Origin: Bailinhaonella thermotolerans | GTDB lineage: Bacteria > Actinomycetota > Actinomycetes > Streptosporangiales > Streptosporangiaceae | Length of the DNA: 64,000 bases | NCBI RefSeq assembly: GCF_003594875.1 | Contig: NZ_QZEY01000004.1 | Coordinates: 62,001 to 126,000, forward strand | Direction of reading: 5' to 3' | Part shown: positions 55,658 to 64,000 of the stretch, one piece after another | Layout: every line of letters begins with the position of its first letter | How positions within the stretch are numbered: position 1 is the stretch's first letter | Notes under the pieces: generated by a model | What the model saw: only the letters and a program-made list of their open reading frames with translations | Told to the model about the DNA's origin: nothing | Databases searched by the model: none | Translations under genes and position numbers: made by a program

Positions 55658-55766
55658 CGGGCCTCGCGTTCGGAGGATCGGTCGGTGATGGGCTGTCCTC
55701 GCCTGCGAAGTCCGGTTCGTCCTCAAGCTCCTCATCCCGCCGGGTCTCAGCCCCGTCCCGTCGCAT
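55611..55766 (-). CDS. Small acidic protein gene overlapping the topoisomerase IB start
   Basis: A 51-residue ORF (ATG 55766 to TGA 55611-55613). It begins MRRDGAETRRDEELEDEPDF and continues with Asp/Glu/Pro-rich sequence (DPPNARPDDGEPDEAWEDP). A very strong ribosome site, AGGAGGG, lies six bases before the ATG. It overlaps the first 47 bases of the topoisomerase gene in another frame. Composition is strongly acidic, which could mimic DNA or bind the basic partner, but that is speculation. It could also be a leader peptide that couples translation. Confidence 0.6.
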   Translation of the reverse strand: MRRDGAETRRDEELEDEPDFAGEDSPSPTDPPNARPDDGEPDEAWEDPTGV

Positions 55767-55894
55767 CGCGACCCTCCTCACTCCGGGTAATCCCGGCGTT
55801 TACCCGCCAATGCGTCGTTCACACCGCGGGCCCTCCCGCCCGCTCCGCGCCCGATCGCGGCGGTACGGTCCTGGGACCGAGGTGAGGAGGGCTC

Positions 55895-57481
55895 ATGACG
55901 TACGACGTGGTGGTGGTCGGCGGCGGGCACAACGGCCTGACGGCGGCCGCGTACCTGGCGCGGGCGGGGCGGCGGACCCTGGTGCTGGAGCGGCTGGGGC
56001 ACACGGGCGGGCTGGCGGTGTCGGCCCGGGCGTTCGCCGGGGTGGACGCGCGGCTGTCCCGGTACTCCTACCTGGTGAGCCTGCTGCCCCGGAAGATCGT
56101 CCGGGATCTGGGGCTGCGGCTGGAGCTGCGGACGCGCAGGGTCTCCTCCTACACGCCGTACGGCGGCGCCGGGCTGCTGGTGGACGGCGGGGACCCGGAG
56201 GGCACGGCGGCCTCGCTCGGGCGGGACGGCGACGCGTGGCGGGAGTTCTACGGGATGACCGCGCGGACGGCGGAGCGGATGGCCCCCACGCTGCTCGAAC
56301 CGCTGCGGACGCGCGAGGAGATGCGCCGGGTCGTCGCCGACGACCGGGCCTTCCGGGACCTGGTGGAGCGGCCGATCGGGCTGACCGTGGACGAGCGGTT
56401 CCGGGACGACGTGGTGGCGGGCGTGGTGCTGACCGACGCGCTGATCGGGACGTTCGCCGACCCGTGGAGCGACCTGCGGGCGAACCGCTGCTTCCTCTAC
56501 CACGTGATCGGCGACGGGAACGGCGAGTGGAAGGTGCCCGTCGGCGGGATGGGCGCGGTGACCGGCGCGCTCGCGCGGGCGGCCGCCGGGGCGGGGGCCG
56601 AGATCCGCACCGGGGCCGAGGCGGTCGCGATCGACCCGGGCAACGGTGAGGTGGTCTTCCGCGCCGAGGACGGCCGCGAGCACACGGTCACCGGGCGGCA
56701 CGTGCTGGCGGGCGTGGCGCCGTACACGCTCGCCCGGCTCCTGGGGGAGGAGGAGCCGCCGCGGCCCGAGGGGGCGCAGCTCAAGGTCAACATGGTGCTG
56801 GCGCGGCTGCCCCGGCTGAAGGACCCCCGGGTCGCGCCGGAGACGGCGTTCGCGGGGACGTTCCACGTGAACGAGGGGCGGGACCGGCTCGCCGCGGCGT
56901 ACCGCGAGGCCGCCGCGGGGCGCGTCCCCGAGCCCGCGCCCGCCGAGGTGTACTGTCACTCGCTCACCGACCCCTCCATCCTCGGGCCGGGACTGGCGGC
57001 GGCGGGCGCGCACACGATGACGCTGTTCGGCCTGCACATGCCCGCCCGCCTCTTCCGCGACGACCCCGACCGGTCCCGCCGCGCCGCGCTGGAGGCCGTC
57101 TTCCGCTCGCTCGACGCGGTCCTCGCCGAGCCGATCGGGCCGTGCCTGCTCCGGGCCCCCGGCGGGGAGCCGTGCGTCGAGGTCAAGACCCCCGTGGACC
57201 TGGAACGCGAGGCCGGCCTCCCCGGCGGCCACATCTTCCACCGCGACCTCGCGTGGCCCTTCGCCGAGCCGTACGGCGACGCGGGGCCGTACGGCGGAGC
57301 CGGGCCGGGCGCGACGCCGTACGGCGGCTCAGGGCCGGGGCCGGGCGAGGCGGGGAGCTGGGGCGTCGAGACCGGCCACCCCCGGGTGCTGCTGTGCGGG
57401 GCGGGAGCGGTGCGCGGCGGCGGGGTGAGCGGCATCCCCGGCCACAACGCGGCGATGGCCGTACTCGAGGGGAGGAAGTAG
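55895..57481 (+). CDS. Phytoene-dehydrogenase-like FAD oxidoreductase
   Basis: A 528-residue NAD(P)/FAD-dependent amine-oxidase/desaturase-type flavoprotein. The N-terminal dinucleotide fold reads [20 protein letters not shown], followed by [11 protein letters not shown]. The substrate/FAD region has [20 protein letters not shown], and the C-terminal FAD motif is [20 protein letters not shown]. It belongs to the COG1233 group; substrate unknown, and no carotenoid genes are nearby. An insert of about 25 residues before the last motif is built from PYG repeats encoded by three GCCGTACGGC words (57268, 57286, 57316). GAGGAGGG precedes the ATG. Confidence 0.9.
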   Translation: MTYDVVVVGGGHNGLTAAAYLARAGRRTLVLERLGHTGGLAVSARAFAGVDARLSRYSYLVSLLPRKIVRDLGLRLELRTRRVSSYTPYGGAGLLVDGGDPEGTAASLGRDGDAWREFYGMTARTAERMAPTLLEPLRTREEMRRVVADDRAFRDLVERPIGLTVDERFRDDVVAGVVLTDALIGTFADPWSDLRANRCFLYHVIGDGNGEWKVPVGGMGAVTGALARAAAGAGAEIRTGAEAVAIDPGNGEVVFRAEDGREHTVTGRHVLAGVAPYTLARLLGEEEPPRPEGAQLKVNMVLARLPRLKDPRVAPETAFAGTFHVNEGRDRLAAAYREAAAGRVPEPAPAEVYCHSLTDPSILGPGLAAAGAHTMTLFGLHMPARLFRDDPDRSRRAALEAVFRSLDAVLAEPIGPCLLRAPGGEPCVEVKTPVDLEREAGLPGGHIFHRDLAWPFAEPYGDAGPYGGAGPGATPYGGSGPGPGEAGSWGVETGHPRVLLCGAGAVRGGGVSGIPGHNAAMAVLEGRK

Positions 57482-57549
57482 CGGGAAGTTTCAGAACGTG
57501 TCTGATTGACGACAATACGTGGTATCTGGGGGCTACTTCGGGGGATCTC

Positions 57550-60045
<2,496 letters not shown>

Positions 60046-60060
<15 letters not shown>

Positions 60061-60089
60061 GCGGGCGGCGACGCCGGCCTGAGCGGGCG
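60046..60089. repeat. 22-bp perfect tandem duplication over the Clp stop codon
   Basis: The unit GCGACGCCGGCCTGAGCGGG plus CG occurs twice head to tail (60046-60067, 60068-60089). The first copy contains the TGA stop (60058-60060), and the second repeats it in the 3' flank. Confidence 0.95.
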
Positions 60090-60107
60090 GCCGCCGCCCG
60101 GGCGCGG

Positions 60108-61352
60108 TCACCGCCGCGAGGACCGCCACGCGCCGGCGGCCAGGCGCCCGCCGGCGCCTGCCGCGATCACCGCCGCCCCCGCGACCACCGAGCCCACCGG
60201 CAGCGTGAACGCCAGCAGCAGGCAGCCGGCGAGACCCGCCGCGTTCAGCGCCCTCGGCCAGCGGCGCTGCCCCGGCGGCTGGGTGAACGCCGCGGCGTTC
60301 GCGATCGCGTAGTAGAGCAGCACCCCGAACGACGAGAACCCGATGACCCCGCGCAGGTCCGTCACGAACAGCAGCGCGCACACCACGACGGCGAGCGCGA
60401 TCTCGGCGTGGTGCGGCACCCGGTGGACCGGGTGCACCGCCGCGAGCGTCCGGGGCAGGTCGCCCTCCCGCGCCATGGCCAGCGTCGTCCGCCCGATCCC
60501 GGCGATCAGCCCCAGCAGCGCGCCCAGGCAGGCCACCGCCGCGCCGGCCCGCACCGCGGGGCCCGCCCAGCCCCAGCCCGCGGCCTCCACCGTCTCGACC
60601 AGCGGCGCGCCGGACACCGCGAGTCGGCCCGGTCCCAGCGCGAGCAGCACGCTCACCCCGATCACCGCGTAGACCGCGACCGCCAGGCCCAGCGCCAGCG
60701 GGATCGCCCGGGGGATCACCCGGGCCGGGTCCCGCACCTCCTCGCCGAGGGTGGCGACGCGGGCGTACCCGGCGAACGCGAAGAACAGCAGCCCGGCCGC
60801 CTGGAGCACGCCGTACGGATCGGCGTCCCCGGCCGTGAGCGGGGCGACCGGACCCCCGCCGAGCCCGGCGCCGGCGACCAGGCAGAGCGACAGCAGGGTC
60901 AGCCCCAGCAGCACCCAGGTCAGGCGGGCTGTCTTGGAGATGCCCCGGTAGTTCACCGCCGTCAGCGCCACTACCGCCAGCGCCGCGATCGGCCGCTCGA
61001 ACCCCGGGGCGACGTAGGAGGCGAACGTCAGCGCCATCGCCGCGCAGGAGGCGGTCTTCCCGGTCACGAACGCCCACCCGGCCGCGAACCCCCACCACCG
61101 CCCCAGCCGCTCCCGGCCGTACACGTAGGTGCCGCCCGACTGGGGGTACACCGCCGCGAGCTGCGCCGAGGCGACCGCGTTGCAGTAGGCGACGAACGCG
61201 GCGACCGCGAGCCCGGCCAGCAGCCAGGTCCCGGCCGCGGCGGCGGCCGGGGAGAAGGCGGCGAACACCCCCGCCCCGACCATCGACCCCAGCCCGATGG
61301 CGACGGCGTCGGAGAGCCCCAGGCGGCGAGCGAGAGAGGGCGCGTGATCCAC
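60108..61352 (-). CDS. APC-family amino acid permease
   Basis: A transporter of about 414 residues with twelve hydrophobic segments. N-terminal signature: GLSDAVAIGLGSMVGAGVFA (helix-break GSMVGAG) and YPQSGGTYVYGRERLG. Later there is LLFFAFAGYARVATLGEEVR, the substrate-site helix of APC carriers. It probably imports an amino acid or amine. The GTG at 61352 fits the family start; the open frame continues to an ATG at 61457 that overlaps the start codon of the divergent XRE gene, adding 35 residues without membrane character. Confidence 0.9.
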   Translation of the reverse strand: MDHAPSLARRLGLSDAVAIGLGSMVGAGVFAAFSPAAAAAGTWLLAGLAVAAFVAYCNAVASAQLAAVYPQSGGTYVYGRERLGRWWGFAAGWAFVTGKTASCAAMALTFASYVAPGFERPIAALAVVALTAVNYRGISKTARLTWVLLGLTLLSLCLVAGAGLGGGPVAPLTAGDADPYGVLQAAGLLFFAFAGYARVATLGEEVRDPARVIPRAIPLALGLAVAVYAVIGVSVLLALGPGRLAVSGAPLVETVEAAGWGWAGPAVRAGAAVACLGALLGLIAGIGRTTLAMAREGDLPRTLAAVHPVHRVPHHAEIALAVVVCALLFVTDLRGVIGFSSFGVLLYYAIANAAAFTQPPGQRRWPRALNAAGLAGCLLLAFTLPVGSVVAGAAVIAAGAGGRLAAGAWRSSRR

Positions 61353-61442
61353 GGCGGCATCAAAGCACGCCGAGGTGAACGCCGCGTGACCGGCGGCCGC
61401 CTCGCCGAGCGGGACGGCATGAGGAGATTTCAATACCAGCCT

Positions 61443-61448
61443 TACAAT
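61443..61448 (+). promoter_or_regulatory. -10 hexamer TACAAT of the XRE gene
   Basis: A near-consensus -10 (TACAAT) ends seven bases before the ATG at 61456, with no ribosome site between. It sits in an AT-rich island, and the transcript would begin at or next to the start codon. Confidence 0.65.
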
Positions 61449-61455
61449 CTCGAAC

Positions 61456-61734
61456 ATGGTGCGAACCCCGCTCACCGACGAGCAGCGCGACCGGGGGAGG
61501 GCCCTGGGCCGCGTCCTGCGCGCCGCCCGCGGCGCGCGCAGCGCCGCCGACGTGGCCCGGTGCTGCGGCATCTCCCTCGACACCCTGCGCAAGGTCGAGC
61601 GCGGCGCCATCTCCAGCCCCTCGTTCTTCACGGTCGCCGCCATCGCCCGCGAACTCGACCTGGACCTGTCCGCGCTGGCCCGGACCCTGCTCCCGGCCGC
61701 CGACGTCCCCGAGCGCTCGCCGCTGGCGTCCTGA
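61456..61734 (+). CDS. Small XRE-family HTH regulator
   Basis: A 92-residue, single-domain protein. The XRE fold covers about residues 15-75: ALGRVLRAARGARSAADVAR, then CCGISLDTLRKVERGAISSP and AAIARELDLDLSALARTLLP. There is no effector domain. It lies divergent from the APC permease and probably controls it and itself. It appears leaderless (TACAAT, no Shine-Dalgarno). Related small regulators are common beside permeases in actinomycetes. Confidence 0.88.
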   Translation: MVRTPLTDEQRDRGRALGRVLRAARGARSAADVARCCGISLDTLRKVERGAISSPSFFTVAAIARELDLDLSALARTLLPAADVPERSPLAS

Positions 61735-62099
61735 CCGGCGGATTCGTCGCCGCGGCGGGCACGCCGTCCGCACACCCGCTCCGCCCCCTGGGACGCGCCC
61801 GCCTCCGCGCCACGGCCGTCCGGCCTACGTGCCGCCTCCGCTCCGCGCCTGTCCGGCCCACGTGCCGCCTCCGCTCCGCGCCCGCGTCATCACCCTCGGA
61901 GACCCGAGCGGAGCGACCGTCCGTGCCCGGCGTCGTGGAGCGCGTGCGCGGCAGCCGTACGGCCGTGACGTGCGCTTCTCCGGGGGCTCCCGGCCGCCGC
62001 GATCTTCGTGCCCGATTGATCTTGATCGGGCAGTTCTGCCGAATCCGCTGCGACGGCCCGGGGAGGGCGGTACAAGGGGCATAGAGAGGAGGCGACGCG
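61735..62099. repeat. 365-bp spacer with a 33-bp tandem repeat
   Basis: Two copies of a 32-bp sequence (starting GTCCGGCC and ending GCTCCGCGCC) lie at 61818-61849 and 61851-61882, differing at one base. Further right are a GCCGTACGGC word (61954-61963), a TGCCCGAT / ATCGGGCA inverted repeat (62009-62032) and the ribosome site of the MEDS-STAS gene. No ORF is called here. Confidence 0.75.
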
Positions 62100-62975
62100 A
62101 TGAGCCTGGCCGCTTTCGAACAGGGGGTCCCGGTGCGGGAGATGCGCCCCGGGGACCACCTGTGCCTCGTGTCCGGTGCCGCCGACGACCGTGAGCGGGT
62201 GCGCGCCGCCCTCGTGGCCAGCGGGCTCGACCGCGGCGACAAGGTGCTGTGCCTGGCCGACGCGGCCGAACCCCTCGCCGCCGTGGACTCGCTGCGGCGG
62301 CACGGCCTCGACCCCGACCCGGCCGTCGCCCGCGGGCAGCTCGTCGTGCGCGTGGCCAGGGACACCTGCCTGCCCGACCCCCGGCGGGCCGTCGCGCTGA
62401 TCCGCGACCAGGCGCACGACGCGGCCCGCGAGGGGTATCCCGCGCTGAGCTTCGCCGCCGAGATGGGCTGGGCCGGGCGCGACGGGCTCGGGCCCGGCCC
62501 GCTGCTGGAGTTCGAGCGCGGGCTGCGGCCGCTGGTGGAGGGCTCGGGGGCGCGGGCGGTGTGCCAGTACGACGGCCGGCTGTTCAGCTCGGCCGCCCTC
62601 GACGACCTGCGCAGGCAGCACACCGGCGAGGTGTCCGACGGCTGCGAGGTCTCCCACGGCGTGCTCCGCCTGGCCCAGCTCGCCTGGCCGCCCGGGCTGC
62701 GCGTGTCCGGCGACGTGGACCTGACCACCCGCGCGGCGCTGGAGGCCGGGCTCGCCAGGGCGGCCGCCGGGCACGGCCGAGACGTCCACGCGGACCTGGG
62801 CGAGCTCGGCTTCATGGACCTGGGCGGCCTGCGCGTGCTGGTCGAGACCGCCGCGGGGCTGGGTCCTGGCCGGTCGCTCGTGCTCCACCGGGTGCCCCGG
62901 CACGTCCGGCATCTCATCGAGCTCACCGGATGGAGCGGCGCGCCGGGCCTGCGGCTCTCCGGGGACCCGGGATGA
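62100..62975 (+). CDS. MEDS-domain protein with C-terminal STAS (anti-sigma antagonist-like) domain
   Basis: A 291-residue protein. The N-terminal MEDS sensory domain (about 10-185) starts RPGDHLCLVSGAADDRERVR, contains DKVLCLADAAEPLAAVDSLR and ends near GARAVCQYDGRLFSSAALDD. The C-terminal STAS domain (about 200-290) reads LRVSGDVDLTTRAALEAGLA and LGELGFMDLGGLRVLVETAA. In classical antagonists the phosphorylated Ser is in DSSG; here the position reads DLGG. The protein should sense a small signal and bind a partner ATPase or sigma regulator without phosphorylation. AGGAGG precedes the ATG. It is coupled to the next gene by ATGA. Confidence 0.88.
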   Translation: MSLAAFEQGVPVREMRPGDHLCLVSGAADDRERVRAALVASGLDRGDKVLCLADAAEPLAAVDSLRRHGLDPDPAVARGQLVVRVARDTCLPDPRRAVALIRDQAHDAAREGYPALSFAAEMGWAGRDGLGPGPLLEFERGLRPLVEGSGARAVCQYDGRLFSSAALDDLRRQHTGEVSDGCEVSHGVLRLAQLAWPPGLRVSGDVDLTTRAALEAGLARAAAGHGRDVHADLGELGFMDLGGLRVLVETAAGLGPGRSLVLHRVPRHVRHLIELTGWSGAPGLRLSGDPG

Positions 62976-63925
62976 CCGCTCCGGCGGAGACGCTGGTCCA
63001 TCGCGTCTGCGTCTACGCCTCCGACGAGGAGTTCCTGCGGACGGCCGTCCCGTTCACGGAGGAGGGGCTGTTCCTCGGCGAGCCCGTGCTGCTGGCGACC
63101 ACCCCCGCCACGGCCGAGCTGCTCACCGGGGCGCTCGGCGAGCAGGCGGACGACGTGGTGCACGCCGGGGACGCCTGCCTCGACGGCCGCCCGCACCGCG
63201 CGGTCACCGCCTTCTACCGCTACTGGAAGCGCCACTCACGCGGCCCCGGGCACGCCCGCGTGCTGGTCGAGCCGGTCTGGGACGGCCGGCCCGCCGCCGA
63301 GGTGGCGGCCTGGCAGCGGGTGGAGGCCGGGGTCAACGCGGTGCTCGGCGACACCCGCCTGTGCATCGTGTGCGCGTACGACGCCCGCGTCGCCGGGCCC
63401 GGCGTGCTGGACGCCGCCCGCCGTACCCACCCCTCGGCCGTCGCGGGGCCGACGGTGCGGCCCTGCCCGGAGTACGTCGACCCGGCGGAGCTGGCCGGGG
63501 CCTGGGAGACGGGGCCGCTGCCGCCCGCGCCCCGCGGCGTCCCGGTGTTACGCCTGGACGGCGACCTGCGCGCGCTGCGGTCCTTCACCCTCGCCGCGTC
63601 GCGCGCGGCGGGACTGACCGAGGACCGCGCGATGACGTTCGCCACGGCCGTGTCCGAGGTGGGCTCCTACCTGTGGGCGCGCGGGGGAGAGGCCCCGGCC
63701 GTCCGCGTCTGGCATGACTCGTCCACCTTGACCTGCGAGGTCCACCAGCCCGGCGGGCGCCTCGACGACCGCTTCCTCGGCTACCGGCCGCCGGGCCGCG
63801 TCGCCGCGCCCGACGACGGCATCTGGCTCGCCCGCCAGATCTGCGACCGCCTGGAGACCCGCTCAGGCCCCGCCGGCTGCACCTTCCGCCTCCACTTCCC
63901 CATCCACCCCGCCCCGCCGCCGTGA
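62972..63925 (+). CDS. MEDS-domain protein with RsbW-like ATPase domain, degenerate N-box
   Basis: A 317-residue protein. A MEDS domain (about 8-190: FTEEGLFLGEPVLLATTPAT; LCIVCAYDARVAGPGVLDAA) is followed by an HATPase_c/RsbW-like domain (about 200-315: LRALRSFTLAASRAAGLTED; VRVWHDSSTLTCEV; GIWLARQICDRLETRSGPAG). In related anti-sigma kinases the N-box reads SEVxxNAxRH; here it reads SEVGSYLWARG. The Mg-ATP Asn is lost and the glycine-rich box is reduced to DDGIW. Kinase activity is therefore doubtful. It overlaps the MEDS-STAS gene by four bases; the two are probable partners. Confidence 0.87.
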   Translation: MTAPAETLVHRVCVYASDEEFLRTAVPFTEEGLFLGEPVLLATTPATAELLTGALGEQADDVVHAGDACLDGRPHRAVTAFYRYWKRHSRGPGHARVLVEPVWDGRPAAEVAAWQRVEAGVNAVLGDTRLCIVCAYDARVAGPGVLDAARRTHPSAVAGPTVRPCPEYVDPAELAGAWETGPLPPAPRGVPVLRLDGDLRALRSFTLAASRAAGLTEDRAMTFATAVSEVGSYLWARGGEAPAVRVWHDSSTLTCEVHQPGGRLDDRFLGYRPPGRVAAPDDGIWLARQICDRLETRSGPAGCTFRLHFPIHPAPPP

Positions 63926-64000
63926 CCCCCGCGCCCGCCCCTCGGGGCCCGCGCCGGAGCGGGGCCGCGGGAGTACGGCGGGGCCTGGGCGCGGCGGGAG

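Overview
The window is a very GC-rich chromosomal segment, by eye well above 70 percent G+C with strong third-position GC bias. It comes from a filamentous actinomycete. The gene content suggests Streptosporangiales or a near relative: secreted snapalysin-like, S1E and M14 proteases, a fused PcaDC (PcaL) enzyme, a sugar ABC operon without its own ATPase, MEDS-domain stress regulators, several apparently leaderless genes, and a c-di-AMP riboswitch on a cell-wall gene. The order assignment is inference. I see no transposase, integrase, phage module, CRISPR array, rRNA or plasmid gene. There is one tRNA, tRNA-Gly(GCC).

Layout. 1-9 kb: tail of an unidentified gene, a divergent EamA exporter and XRE-cupin regulator, a NodB deacetylase lipoprotein, DUF2461, half of a DUF4192 protein, typA, a snapalysin-like protease and an amidohydrolase. 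9-17 kb: PLP dehydratase, alpha/beta hydrolase, riboswitch plus wall protein, a histidine-kinase remnant, TetR, a SIS-domain protein and the metNIQ methionine importer. 17-26 kb: a DUF2218 gene behind an iron box, half of an adenylate-forming enzyme, a large LuxR-family (LAL) regulator divergent from an ABC exporter, and a DapA-family enzyme divergent from a LysR regulator carrying a low-complexity insert. 26-31 kb: a CUT1 sugar ABC operon and its LacI repressor, with matching palindromic operators, plus DUF6624. 31-35 kb: pcaB-pcaL-pcaR-like beta-ketoadipate operon. 35-40 kb: two large secreted proteases. 40-44 kb: ABC exporter plus DesK/DesR-like two-component operon. 44-48 kb: coiled-coil protein, tRNA-Gly, esterase, holin-like membrane protein and prolyl iminopeptidase. 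47.4-52 kb: DrrAB-like ABC exporter divergent from TetR, then an OmpR/EnvZ-type pair. 52-57 kb: trehalose synthase, ChaB-SAP protein, topoisomerase IB with a tiny acidic upstream gene, and a phytoene-dehydrogenase-like flavoprotein. 57-64 kb: ClpC-like unfoldase, APC permease divergent from a small XRE regulator, and a coupled MEDS-STAS / MEDS-ATPase pair.

How the parts work together. Most regulators sit beside their likely targets (XRE/EamA, LacI/CUT1, IclR/pca, TetR/ABC, LysR/DapA), and several of these intergenic regions contain readable palindromes.

Most unusual signals. (1) The 10-bp palindrome GCCGTACGGC is strongly over-represented in genes and spacers, much like a HIP element. (2) Short tandem duplications repeatedly cover stop codons. 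(3) The MEDS-STAS / MEDS-ATPase pair lacks both the kinase Asn and the antagonist phospho-Ser. (4) A DtxR/IdeR-type box precedes DUF2218. (5) A group of genes, several of them regulators, looks leaderless.
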